From the NCBI GenBank assembly GCA_905210905.1, contig CAJLYQ010000061.1, forward strand, positions 1-10,905: a stretch of 10,905 bases of DNA, read 5' to 3'. Both the position numbers and the translations under genes were made by a program. Of this stretch, positions 1-7,334 are shown piece after piece. Under the pieces are notes generated by a model that was not told the DNA's origin, searched no databases, and was given only the letters and a program-made list of their open reading frames with translations. The first letter of the stretch is position 1, and the number at the start of each line of letters is the position of its first letter. This stretch comes from an uncultured Christensenella sp. (GTDB lineage Bacteria > Bacillota > Clostridia > Christensenellales > DTU072).

Positions 1-240
1 AGACTTTCGTAAAAAGAACCGTTTACGTTTAATAAGATAAAAAGGTAAAGGCGATAAAAAGAAGAGAAGAGAGAAAATAAGAAGAGAAAGAACGTTAAAG
101 AAGAGAATTCGGCGGTAAAAAACAATATAAAAATAGGGCGAAAGATAAAAAAACAAGAATTAAGTAACGGATAAAACAAAAAGAAAAGCGGTAAGAAATT
201 TTTGATAAGAAACGAGCGAATAAAGTAAAAAACCGTATTT
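1..240. other. purine-rich spacer without a supported gene
   Basis: This stretch is dominated by A and G on the plus strand (runs of the type gaagagaagagag). I find no convincing gene. One minus-strand frame stays open from about position 251 to the window edge and would encode a Phe/Leu-rich string, but it has no ATG and no ribosome binding site. Pyrimidine-rich strands lack stop codons for trivial reasons, so I do not call it. The tract lies just upstream of the rny promoter. Confidence 0.5.
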
Positions 241-271
241 TTATATAAAAATTATCAAATCAATAATGATA

Positions 272-300
272 TTGACTTTTTTTTATTATAAGGTTATAAT
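272..300 (+). promoter_or_regulatory. sigma-A promoter of rny
   Basis: TTGACT at 272-277 and TATAAT at 295-300 are separated by 17 bases. Transcription should start near 307, giving a leader of about 60 bases before the ATG at 367. A 6-bp inverted repeat (TCAATA, ATGA, TATTGA; 260-275) overlaps the -35 box and could be an operator, but that is weak. The ribosome binding site AGGAGG is at 356-361, five bases before the ATG. Confidence 0.85.
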
Positions 301-366
301 AAAGTGTCAAATATTTTAGCGAACGATTATATTGACGTGAAACTTAAAAATAAATAGGAGGTTAAA

Positions 367-1965
367 ATGTTAAGCAATCTGGTTGCCGCATTAAGCGCAG
401 GTGCCACGACTGCTTTGCTTGTTTGCCTTCCGATAGTAGGAATCGCCTTAGGTGCGGTCGTTGCGTTTTTCGTAATTAAAAGCGTTACCGAAAAAAGAAT
501 AGGTAATTCGAAGAAAGAAGCGGAAAGAATACTTGAAGAAGCAAGACAAGAAGCAAAGGGTATGCGCAAAGAAGCCTTGTTAGAGGCTAAAGAAGAACAA
601 TTAAGATTGCGTAACGAATTTGAAAAGGAATCCAAACAAAGAAGAGCCGAAATTCAAAAAACGGAAAACAGACTTAACCAAAAAGAAGATTCTCTCGACA
701 AGAAAGAACTTATTCTCGACAACAAAATCGAAGCGATGGACAGAGCAAAGCAAGATATCGAGAAGAAAAAGCAAGAACTCGACGTAAGAGAGAACGAACT
801 CGAGCAACAAAGAGCGAATATCGTACTCGAAATTCAAAAAGTTGCGGGAATTACGCGTGAAGACGCAAAACAAATTCTTATTAACGAGATGACCGACGAA
901 GCGAAACTCGAAGCGGCGGGAATGGTTAAGGAAATCGAAGCCAAAGCGAAAGAAGAAGGCGAGAAGAAAGCGAAAAACATTATCGGACTTGCCATTCAAA
1001 GATGTGCCGTAGACCACGCCGCTGAAACGACCGTGAGCGTAGTAGAACTTCCGAGCGAAGAAATGAAAGGCAGAATAATCGGAAGAGTGGGCAGAAACAT
1101 CAAAGCGTTCGAATCCGTTACGGGCGTAGACGTAATCATCGACGATACCCCGGACGTAGTTACGCTGACGGGATTTGACCCCGTAAGAAGAGAAATAGCG
1201 CGTCAAACCCTTCAAAAACTCGTAAGCGACGGCAGAATACACCCCGGCAGAATAGAAGAAGTTGCGGAAAGAGTTCGTAAAGAAATCGAAGCGCAAATCA
1301 AAGAAGCCGGCGAAGAAGCCGTTTTCGAAGCGGGAATATTCGGTATTCATCCGGAACTAACAAAACTTCTCGGCAAACTCAAATATCGTACGAGTTACGG
1401 ACAAAACGTACTTAACCACTCGCTCGAAGTAAGTTTTCTTGCAGGTTTAATGGCGCAGGAACTCGGCGCGGACGTAAAAGCGGCGAAGAGAGCGGGACTT
1501 TTGCACGATATCGGCAAAGCGGTCGATCACGAGTACGAAGGCACGCATATACAAATCGGCGTAGACCTTGCGAAGAAGTATAAAGAGAAAGAAAACATCG
1601 TAAACGCGATTGCGGCGCACCACGGCGACGTACCTGCGGAAACGGTGGAAGCGGTCCTTGTTCAGGCGGCAGACGCTATAAGCGGAGCAAGACCCGGAGC
1701 GAGAAGAGAATCGCTCGAAAACTACATTAAGCGTCTTGAAAAGTTGGAAACCTTAGCAAATTCGTTCGCGGGCGTAGAACAATCCTACGCAATTCAAGCA
1801 GGAAGAGAAATACGAGTAATCGTAAAACCCGACCAGGTAAACGACGCAAGAACGGTATTCCTTGCGAAAGAAATCGCACAAAAGTTGGAATCCGAACTCG
1901 AATATCCCGGACAAATCAAAGTCAATGTGATAAGAGAAACGCGCAGCGTCGAATACGCAAAATAA
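367..1965 (+). CDS. rny: ribonuclease Y
   Basis: A membrane-anchored endoribonuclease that starts mRNA decay and processing in Gram-positive bacteria. The 532 residues match the usual length of about 520. In order: one N-terminal membrane segment (about 12-38), a long charged coiled coil (about 45-205), a KH RNA-binding domain with the GRVG loop (239-242), and an HD phosphohydrolase domain. Metal-ligand candidates in the HD domain are H351, H380-D381 (LLHDIGK), H418-H419 and D436. The C-terminal RNase Y domain ends normally at residue 532. The start is fixed by AGGAGG five bases upstream and by the membrane segment. The gene stands alone, with its own promoter and terminator; common neighbours such as recA/recX or ymdB are not seen here. 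Identification is very secure. Confidence 0.97.
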   Translation: MLSNLVAALSAGATTALLVCLPIVGIALGAVVAFFVIKSVTEKRIGNSKKEAERILEEARQEAKGMRKEALLEAKEEQLRLRNEFEKESKQRRAEIQKTENRLNQKEDSLDKKELILDNKIEAMDRAKQDIEKKKQELDVRENELEQQRANIVLEIQKVAGITREDAKQILINEMTDEAKLEAAGMVKEIEAKAKEEGEKKAKNIIGLAIQRCAVDHAAETTVSVVELPSEEMKGRIIGRVGRNIKAFESVTGVDVIIDDTPDVVTLTGFDPVRREIARQTLQKLVSDGRIHPGRIEEVAERVRKEIEAQIKEAGEEAVFEAGIFGIHPELTKLLGKLKYRTSYGQNVLNHSLEVSFLAGLMAQELGADVKAAKRAGLLHDIGKAVDHEYEGTHIQIGVDLAKKYKEKENIVNAIAAHHGDVPAETVEAVLVQAADAISGARPGARRESLENYIKRLEKLETLANSFAGVEQSYAIQAGREIRVIVKPDQVNDARTVFLAKEIAQKLESELEYPGQIKVNVIRETRSVEYAK

Positions 1966-1966
1966 T

Positions 1967-1999
1967 AAAAAACCGTCCCCGTAAAAGGGACGGTTTTTT
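1967..1999. terminator. intrinsic terminator of rny, usable in both directions
   Basis: A perfect 13-bp stem (AAAAAACCGTCCC at 1967-1979 with its complement at 1987-1999) with a 7-base loop starts two bases after the rny stop. The A-run on one arm and T-run on the other make it functional on both strands. It can therefore also end transcripts arriving from the convergent marR-MATE unit. Confidence 0.92.
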
Positions 2000-2031
2000 A
2001 TTTACTTTTTTACACTATATTTTTAATTTAG

Positions 2032-2061
2032 GGTATCCTAAAAGTTAAAAGTAAGGATACC
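2032..2061. repeat. short inverted repeat between convergent genes
   Basis: GGTATCCT (2032-2039) and AGGATACC (2054-2061) form a perfect 8-bp stem with a 14-base loop just past the MATE stop. There is no T-run after it on either strand, so it is not a standard terminator. It could stabilise the 3' end of the MATE transcript. Confidence 0.4.
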
Positions 2062-2075
2062 GTATTAAATAATAA

Positions 2076-2603
2076 TCATTGATAGTTGTATTTTTTACGA
2101 TAGACGAAAATGAAGAATGAGTCCATCACGAAAGCAAGTCCTTCGGCTACGATAATCGCTTCCCATATCATAAACAGCGTCATTCCCGCGACGAGAATTC
2201 GCGCGTAGGTTACGCAATAAGGAAGCATTTCTTCGGTCGCGCCGAGCAGAACCGAGATGTCTTTAACGAAGAAAACCACGAGAAAAGTAACGACCACGCC
2301 CATAATTGAGGTAGCGTAAACCACGCCCGAAAAAATCTTGTTTACTTCTTCTTTTTTCCCTTCGCCCAAACTTTTCGCAACCAGCGCGCTGCCGCCGGCA
2401 CCCATCATAAAACCGAGAGAGCCGAGTATCATCATTATGGGAAAAACGAGATTAAGCGAGGAAAACGCCGTCTTGTTTACGTAGTTCGATACGAAAAATC
2501 CGTCCACTATACTGTATACGGACGTAAAAACCATCATAAAAATCGGCATAATAACCGCTTTAATGATCTTTTTGTAAGTAAAATGTTCGTTAAGATGTAC
2601 CAA
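2076..2603 (-). pseudogene. MATE-family efflux pump with a large internal deletion
   Basis: The first ~145 residues are clearly the start of a MATE (multidrug and toxin extrusion) cation/drug antiporter. Family-like signatures include FTSVYSIVDGFFVSN, GAGGSALVAKSLGEGKKEE and the fourth helix ending AGMTLFM. Residues 146-175 (IWEAIIVAEGLA through RKKYNYQ) instead look like the extreme C-terminus of the same family. About 280 residues of the usual ~450 are missing, joined in frame near 2166-2171. Only four or five of twelve helices remain, so transport activity is unlikely. The start is a TTG with GCAGG five bases upstream, 22 bases after the marR stop. That layout makes it the regulated partner of the MarR gene. 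It may be a true deletion or an assembly collapse. Confidence 0.85.
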
Positions 2604-2625
2604 ATAGACCTGCTTTTTTATTTAA

Positions 2626-3054
2626 TTAAGGTATATATTTTTTCGTGGTTTCCAAAAGAAAACCGTTATATTTTTTGGTTAACGCAACGAGAGTTTTTTG
2701 CTCTTCTTCGGTTAAAAGCGACCACACTTCGTCTTCGATTCTGTCGTTAAGAAGAACCTTATCGATAACGAATTGTTTTCCTTTTTCGGTAAGTAGAAGT
2801 TTCTTCGTTTTTGCGTTTTCCGAAGAAGAATCTGCGGTAACGAACCCGACTTTTTTCAAATGCCCCACCGCCGAATTTATCGTTTGCTTCGGAATATAAA
2901 GTTTTTTGCTGATTTCCGACTGCACGCAAATTCCTTTTGCTAAACAGTAAAGCGTGAGAAACTCCGAACTCGGCAGCCCCGACGCTTCCGCAATTCTATT
3001 GTAAATTTCGTCGCTTTCCCAAAATAATTCCCTGAATTTTTCTACTGAAACCAT
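2626..3054 (-). CDS. MarR-family transcriptional regulator
   Basis: A 142-residue winged-helix regulator of the MarR type, cytoplasmic, normally a dimer that represses a nearby gene until it binds a small ligand. Helix-turn-helix: SEISKKLYIPKQTINSAVGHLKKVG (46-70, recognition helix about 55-68). The wing follows (about 72-90), ending in the typical LTEKGKQF (88-95). Dimerisation helices flank it at about 4-25 and 105-140. The ATG lies 13 bases after an AGGAG (3068-3072), a long spacing, but no better start exists. It is first in a two-gene unit with the truncated MATE pump, the usual arrangement for a local drug-efflux switch. The ligand is unknown. Confidence 0.9.
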   Translation of the reverse strand: MVSVEKFRELFWESDEIYNRIAEASGLPSSEFLTLYCLAKGICVQSEISKKLYIPKQTINSAVGHLKKVGFVTADSSSENAKTKKLLLTEKGKQFVIDKVLLNDRIEDEVWSLLTEEEQKTLVALTKKYNGFLLETTKKYIP

Positions 3055-3094
3055 TCTTTTGCTTTTTCTCCTTTTTATCGGGACTTTTTTATCG

Positions 3095-3142
3095 AAAAAA
3101 CGTTGTTTTTTGCCGGATTAAGCAAATTAGTTATCACAGATA
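3095..3142 (-). promoter_or_regulatory. possible MarR operator elements in the leader
   Basis: Two dyads lie between the marR transcription start and its ATG. One is AAAAAAC-3-GTTTTTT (3095-3111); the other is TATC-3-GATA (3132-3142), about +12 to +21. MarR proteins often autoregulate through such dyads, but no family consensus is visible, so this is a guess. Confidence 0.25.
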
Positions 3143-3159
3143 GTCCGATTTCGTACCAT

Positions 3160-3188
3160 ATTATAGTGACGAAAAAAATCAAAGTCAA
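3160..3188 (-). promoter_or_regulatory. sigma-A promoter of the marR-MATE unit
   Basis: On the minus strand TTGACT (3188-3183) and TATAAT (3165-3160) are 17 bases apart. The start site should be near 3153, leaving a leader of about 100 bases before the marR ATG. Confidence 0.85.
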
Positions 3189-3204
3189 GCAAAAATACAA
3201 TAAA

Positions 3205-3246
3205 AAATAAACCGACGTCGGAATAATTACCGGCGTCGGTTTATTT
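3205..3246 (-). terminator. intrinsic terminator after the PPOX-like gene
   Basis: Two 17-base arms (3205-3221 and 3230-3246) pair with one G-T wobble around an 8-base loop, 21 bases past the stop of the PPOX-like gene. On the minus strand the stem runs into TTTATTTTTTA. The hairpin also separates this unit from the marR promoter. Confidence 0.88.
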
Positions 3247-3267
3247 ATAAAAAGAGAATACCGAAAA

Positions 3268-3660
3268 TCAGAATTTAGCGGTGACGGCAGGTTTGGTAAA
3301 GGAAGCGAAAACCGCCGTTGCGTCCTTGAAATAAAGGACTTCGGTGTTGCCGTCGTCTTCGTTGTACATACCGCGAAGTTCGGGGTATGCGTCGAGCATA
3401 TGTTTTCTTGCGTCGCGGTTATCGTCTTCGACGAGGCAGCCGCTTACTCTCAGCCAGGTATCGCCGTCGAAAGCGCAGATTTCCGCGTGCGGATTAGCGT
3501 GGAGTTGGACGGACACTTCTTTGCGTTTTCCGGTTTGGATATACAGTTTGCCGTTAAACAGATCGACCGTGCCGAAAGGTCTGACTTTAGGCACGTTTCC
3601 GTCCACCGTCGCAAGATAATAAGTGCCGCATTTTTTCAAAAAATCATATACTTGTTTCAT
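3268..3660 (-). CDS. pyridoxamine 5'-phosphate oxidase-like flavoprotein
   Basis: A 130-residue protein of the split-barrel FMN-binding superfamily that includes pyridoxamine-phosphate oxidase. The N-terminal pattern TYYLATVDGNVPKVRPFG (13-30) is typical of the small PPOX-like family, as is GKLYIQTGKRKEVSVQL (37-53), which would lie along the FMN phosphate site. Many such proteins are flavin reductases or have no known substrate, and true vitamin B6 synthesis is not implied. The ATG overlaps the stop of the lipoprotein gene in a TAATG and has AAGGA eight bases upstream, so the two are probably translationally coupled. A terminator follows directly. Family sure, substrate unknown. Confidence 0.88.
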   Translation of the reverse strand: MKQVYDFLKKCGTYYLATVDGNVPKVRPFGTVDLFNGKLYIQTGKRKEVSVQLHANPHAEICAFDGDTWLRVSGCLVEDDNRDARKHMLDAYPELRGMYNEDDGNTEVLYFKDATAVFASFTKPAVTAKF

Positions 3661-5237
3661 TAAATAAATCCTTCTTTAAATTGAATTATGGGTACGAACC
3701 CGAAATAATTGCTTACGTCGATTTGTTTGTTTAAGTCCGAAGAACGAACTTTGTTTCCGTCGCAAACGCTCGTTTTGCCTTTTTCGCCGTATTCTTTCAT
3801 CGTGGTGAAAAACGAGTAAGAATCGTATAAACCGTATAAAGAAGCGGTGTATTTTGCGTAATCCGTCGTTCCACCGTCTACCGCCGAGCAAAGGTCTTCG
3901 TTAAAAGGAATAACAACCGTTCCGTCGATTTTTGTCGAATTTAATTCGGTAAACGCTTTGTTCAGAAAATCGACGTTAGCAAAGGTTTTTATATCGCTGT
4001 AAGAAAAGTCGTTTGCTAAAATATTCGTCGTTTTCGAAGAATCGTAGTATTTTTTATTGTAGTAAAAAGTCTTCGGTTGCTCGATTTTCGAGTCGCCGTC
4101 GAGTTGCTTGATTTGAAGCACCGACGAAGAATTCAGATAAGCCGTACGGTCGATTACAGAACAACAAACGTAGTAAACTACGCCGCTTAAACTTACGTTT
4201 TTCCACTTAATCGGCGATACCGAAAAAACCGCTTTTTCGCCGTTTTTGTCGGTTATTAAATAACTTGCGTGTTCATATCTGTAATATCCCGTGTTTTTGT
4301 CGTATTTTCCGTCTTTTGTGATGATTTCTACCGGTTTTTGCATAGACAAAGACGGATTGACGCGCTTAGACGGATAAACGCCGAAATACAGCGTGTTTTT
4401 GTCGTCCGACAGATAAAATCCGTCGCGCTGCATAGCGACGAGAACGTCGTGATCGGCGCATACGGACGAACATTCCGAATCGTGTCCGTGGTAAAAACCG
4501 GCGGTGTCGAAGTGACAAATCGAGCAAACGCCGTCTTTTCCGTATGCGTGCGAACCGTATTCGTCAAGCGTGACTTCGCCTAAGTTTTGCTTGCAAACCT
4601 TGCAATAACGGCGCGCCACGCGCTTTTTAAGACATCCCGGATCGGATATGCTTTCGTCGGTGTAAACGTGGTCGCCGTAGTTCTCGTCGTAAACGGTGAA
4701 CTCTTCGTTGCACACCGTGCATTTCGATACGGTATAGCCTTTTACAAGGCATGTTCCTTCCGAACGTTTGATCTGTTTGAGATCGTGACCGCCTTTTTGG
4801 GTTTCTTCTCTCTTTTCGTCCGAACACTTCGTACAGCGGAAAATTTTATATCCGACGGAAAGGCAGGTTCCTTTTACTTCGCTTACTCCCACGTAGTTAT
4901 GCTCGCATACAGGCGTTTCTTCTTCGAGAGAGAAGAAAGAAAACACGTTCCCGAGAGTTTTTACGTATTCGGTTTTTCCGTCGGTAGAAGTAAGGACATA
5001 ATAACCGTTTTTGTAGTTATAGGTACCCGAATATGCGGTTTCGGGTGACCCTGTTTTGCGTATAGAGTACGTCCCTTGACTTTCGTCGAGAGAGAGCGTG
5101 TATTTTACGGAAACGCCGTTTTCGGCGGTTTCGCAAGTATAAGTCGAAGACAAATCGGTGTTTTGCGTGCAAGCAAAAAGCATAGGCACGAGTAAAACGA
5201 CCGCCGCTAAGACTAAAATAAGACGTAATTTTTTCAT
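3660..5237 (-). CDS. Cys-rich surface lipoprotein with DUF6273-like domain
   Basis: 525 residues. A signal peptide (KK, then a hydrophobic stretch 5-20) ends in the lipobox LFAC, so C23 should carry the lipid anchor on the outer face of the membrane. Residues 24-105 resemble a small beta domain. Residues 111-245 hold about three repeats of 38-39 residues, each with a lone Cys (125, 163, 202), a CxxC (135/138, 173/176, 212/215) and a His (151, 190, 230). A shortened fourth CxxC (238/241) follows. This is zinc-ribbon-like and may bind metal. From about 280 on, the pattern LYFGVYPSKRVN, SPIKWKNVS, YSDIKTFANVDFLNKAF and a final YFGFVPIIQF fits the DUF6273 domain common in Clostridia surface proteins (my assignment, not searched). 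It is the first gene of a pair with the PPOX-like gene. The transcript is probably leaderless. Function unknown. Confidence 0.85.
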   Translation of the reverse strand: MKKLRLILVLAAVVLLVPMLFACTQNTDLSSTYTCETAENGVSVKYTLSLDESQGTYSIRKTGSPETAYSGTYNYKNGYYVLTSTDGKTEYVKTLGNVFSFFSLEEETPVCEHNYVGVSEVKGTCLSVGYKIFRCTKCSDEKREETQKGGHDLKQIKRSEGTCLVKGYTVSKCTVCNEEFTVYDENYGDHVYTDESISDPGCLKKRVARRYCKVCKQNLGEVTLDEYGSHAYGKDGVCSICHFDTAGFYHGHDSECSSVCADHDVLVAMQRDGFYLSDDKNTLYFGVYPSKRVNPSLSMQKPVEIITKDGKYDKNTGYYRYEHASYLITDKNGEKAVFSVSPIKWKNVSLSGVVYYVCCSVIDRTAYLNSSSVLQIKQLDGDSKIEQPKTFYYNKKYYDSSKTTNILANDFSYSDIKTFANVDFLNKAFTELNSTKIDGTVVIPFNEDLCSAVDGGTTDYAKYTASLYGLYDSYSFFTTMKEYGEKGKTSVCDGNKVRSSDLNKQIDVSNYFGFVPIIQFKEGFI

Positions 5238-5243
5238 ACGAAT

Positions 5244-5272
5244 ATTATAACTTTAATAAGCGTTCGTGTCAA
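5244..5272 (-). promoter_or_regulatory. sigma-A promoter of the lipoprotein gene, predicting a leaderless mRNA
   Basis: TTGACA (5272-5267), a 17-base spacer and TATAAT (5249-5244) make a consensus promoter on the minus strand. Six bases separate the -10 box from the ATG at 5237, so the expected start point is the A of the start codon itself. No Shine-Dalgarno sequence precedes this ATG. Confidence 0.85.
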
Positions 5273-5315
5273 TGTAAAGGGGAAATAATTTAAGAAAGCG
5301 TAAAGACGGTAGAAA

Positions 5316-6038
5316 TCAGTATCCGCCGTCCACGCCCAAGATCTGACCGGTGACGTAGGAAGCGTCGTCCGAAGCAAGGAAGAGAGCGGCGGCGGCGACT
5401 TCGTCGGGAGTTCCGATACGGCAAAGGGAGAGATTTTCGCAAAAAGCCGAGCGGTCGGATTCGTCGTAGCAAGCGGTCATAGGGGTATCGATAAAACCGC
5501 AGGAAAGGGCGTTTACTCTGACGAGCGACGGACCGAGTTCTCTTGAAAGCGCTTTGGTGAAAGCAATCAGACCGCCTTTTGTAGCGGAATAAGCGACTTC
5601 GCAACTACCGCCGTAAACGCCGAAAATCGAAGAAATATTGATAATGCTTCCGCTTTTTTCGCTTATCATATTTTTCATAATTTCGCGAGTTAATATCATC
5701 GGCGAAAGAAGGTTTACGTCCGTGATTTTTTGAAGAGAAACGTCGCTTAAATCTTGAAAAACCGACGTAATCGCGATACCTGCGTTGTTTATAAGACAGT
5801 TGATTTTCGGATAAGAAGAAAGTATTTTTTCGGCGAAGGGTTTTATAGAAGAAACCAAAGAAAAATCACATTGAAAAAAAGCGGCTTTTTCGGAAGAGAA
5901 CTCGTTTTTAAGAAGTTTAATTTTTTCCGTATTAGAGTTGTATTGTCCGATTACGAAATAACCGTTTTCGACGAATTTTTTAAGTAAAGCGCAACCTATA
6001 CCGCCGGTTATTCCCGTAATTAAAGCCACTTTTTTCAT
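5316..6038 (-). CDS. short-chain dehydrogenase/reductase, FabG-like
   Basis: A 240-residue NAD(P)-dependent oxidoreductase of the classical SDR family with a complete set of motifs. These are the cofactor loop TGITGGIG (8-15), NNAG (84-87), the structural Asn N109, the catalytic Ser S137, Y150 and K154 (YSATK), and the C-terminal VTGQILGVDGG. Length and ending match 3-oxoacyl-[ACP] reductase (FabG). No fatty-acid genes are nearby, however, so it could equally reduce a sugar or another ketone. The ATG has GGAG seven bases upstream and the gene has its own promoter. No terminator is evident after the stop. Family certain, substrate open. Confidence 0.92.
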   Translation of the reverse strand: MKKVALITGITGGIGCALLKKFVENGYFVIGQYNSNTEKIKLLKNEFSSEKAAFFQCDFSLVSSIKPFAEKILSSYPKINCLINNAGIAITSVFQDLSDVSLQKITDVNLLSPMILTREIMKNMISEKSGSIINISSIFGVYGGSCEVAYSATKGGLIAFTKALSRELGPSLVRVNALSCGFIDTPMTACYDESDRSAFCENLSLCRIGTPDEVAAAALFLASDDASYVTGQILGVDGGY

Positions 6039-6070
6039 AATATCGCTCCGTTTTTCCGTTTATACATAGT

Positions 6071-6099
6071 ATTATACATTTTGCCGGAACGATAGTCAA
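6071..6099 (-). promoter_or_regulatory. sigma-A promoter of the SDR gene
   Basis: TTGACT (6099-6094), 17 bases, TATAAT (6076-6071) on the minus strand. The start should be near 6064, about 25 bases before the ATG. It lies in the 90-base gap after the XRE gene. Confidence 0.85.
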
Positions 6100-6128
6100 T
6101 TTATTAGCGAAAAAATCGAAGAAAACGG

Positions 6129-7142
6129 TTAAATCGCAAAAAATCTGACATATGCCGAGCCGCTGTGGACGAGATAATCGAAGCCGAAAGACGAGGAAAC
6201 CGCGCAAAGCGAGTTAGAAACCGCCGTTGCGGAAGTTTTTTCTTCGTTCGTCGCGACGGTAAAGTACCCGGTTTTTTCGTAGAAAGAGCAAATTTCTTCG
6301 ATGGAAGTCGCTTGCGTGCGGTATTCGGCGTACGAAGGGACGAACAAGTACGGCGTCAGCAGGGTTTTATCCGAAAGCAGGTGCAACGGCAGCAAGAAGT
6401 CGCACGCGACAACGGGTTCTCCGTCCGAAGGGGAAGAAGGCGAAAGCAAATGCGCTTTCATTCCGGTTGCGAGAAGAACGACGTTTCTGTAGTAAGAATC
6501 TATTTTTTTGACGAAAAAATAATCCACCGTTTTATTCTCGTTTTCCTTATATAAAAGGGAAGAAGAGGCGTCGTAAGAAAAACCGTCCTTTTCGGCGTTT
6601 TTTATAATGGAATCTTTTAACGGAACGTACTTCTTTTTATGGGTAAAAACGAGAGAACCGCAGTCGCCGTACGATTCTTTGGCGCCGACAAAGCAATGTA
6701 AATCCGCCGTAAAAACGGCGTTTGATCCGAATGCGGAAACCGAGAAAGAGTCCGCTGCGACCGCAGACGGCGGCATTGCGGAAAACGCAAGAAAAATCGA
6801 CGTTATTATAATTATCGCAACGAGAATAACCGCTACGGGTACGGTTATCGCAACGGTGAGGCGTTTTCTTCTTTTCGATTGCGTGGAAGAAATTGCGACG
6901 AGATCGCGCGTGGATTTTTCCGACGGAACGTCGTCGAGTTCACCGGAAACGAGGGAATGAACGGGAACGGAAAGGGTTTCGCTTAACGGCGCGAGCAAGC
7001 CTACGTCAGGAAAAGAATAACCTTTTTCCCATTTGGATACGGCTTTGCCGGTAACGCCGAGAATAGAACCGAGTTCGTTTTGCGTCAGATTGAGTTTTTT
7101 ACGCGCATTGTAAATGATTGTGCCGGTTTTCTGTAAGTTCAT
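6129..7142 (-). CDS. membrane-anchored XRE-family transcriptional regulator
   Basis: 337 residues. An N-terminal XRE/Cro-type helix-turn-helix (about 5-65, with LTQNELGSILGVTGKAVSKWEKG at 19-41) is followed by a basic stretch (90-94, KRRKR) and one long membrane segment (about 96-121). The remaining ~215 residues are soluble. The basic residues before the helix put the DNA-binding part inside and the C-terminal part outside. This suggests a one-component sensor reading an extracellular signal. I recognise no family for the outer domain, which is rich in Ser and Tyr. The ATG has AGGAG six bases upstream. No terminator is seen before the SDR promoter, so some read-through into the SDR gene is possible. 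Target genes are unknown. Confidence 0.87.
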   Translation of the reverse strand: MNLQKTGTIIYNARKKLNLTQNELGSILGVTGKAVSKWEKGYSFPDVGLLAPLSETLSVPVHSLVSGELDDVPSEKSTRDLVAISSTQSKRRKRLTVAITVPVAVILVAIIIITSIFLAFSAMPPSAVAADSFSVSAFGSNAVFTADLHCFVGAKESYGDCGSLVFTHKKKYVPLKDSIIKNAEKDGFSYDASSSLLYKENENKTVDYFFVKKIDSYYRNVVLLATGMKAHLLSPSSPSDGEPVVACDFLLPLHLLSDKTLLTPYLFVPSYAEYRTQATSIEEICSFYEKTGYFTVATNEEKTSATAVSNSLCAVSSSFGFDYLVHSGSAYVRFFAI

Positions 7143-7184
7143 ATTTCTCTCCTATAGTGTGTTTTTTTAGTTTTTCGACGAACA

Positions 7185-7332
7185 TTTTCTCGCTTTTCGT
7201 GCCGCCGCACGGCCTGCAAAATGAGATTTTGGATTGCTGGAGCAATTTGTTATCCGCCGCTAGGAAGGGCGGCTAACGGCCGTGCGTTGCGGCACGTCGC
7301 TCGAAAACCCTTGCAAGCAAGTTTTCTCGCTT
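7185..7332. repeat. GC-rich multi-hairpin element flanked by an 11-bp direct repeat
   Basis: An outer stem pairs 7199-7214 with 7278-7295: 7 bp plus 9 bp around a two-base TT bulge. Three inner hairpins sit inside: CAAAAT/ATTTTG (7217-7231, loop GAG), ATTGC/GCAAT (7233-7246) and CCGCC/GGCGG (7254-7272). A fourth, GAAAAC/GTTTTC (7303-7326), lies to the right. TTTTCTCGCTT occurs at 7185-7195 and again at 7322-7332. The element stands out as GC-rich in AT-rich surroundings. It could be a small non-autonomous repeat element, or a structured leader of the XRE gene, whose ATG is 43 bases away. Confidence 0.7.
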
Positions 7333-7334
7333 GT

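Noticed and set aside
1..251. Open minus-strand frame reaching the window edge that could encode a hydrophobic protein
   Set aside because: There is no start codon or ribosome binding site, and pyrimidine-rich strands stay open by composition alone.
601..1350. A 249-codon open frame on the minus strand opposite rny
   Set aside because: It is the antisense of the rny coding sequence, rich in Phe and Tyr from reversed Glu/Lys codons, with no ribosome binding site or recognisable domain.
2032..2061. Hairpin after the MATE stop as a terminator
   Set aside because: No T-run follows on the minus strand; the symmetric hairpin at 1967-1999 is the better terminator for that unit.
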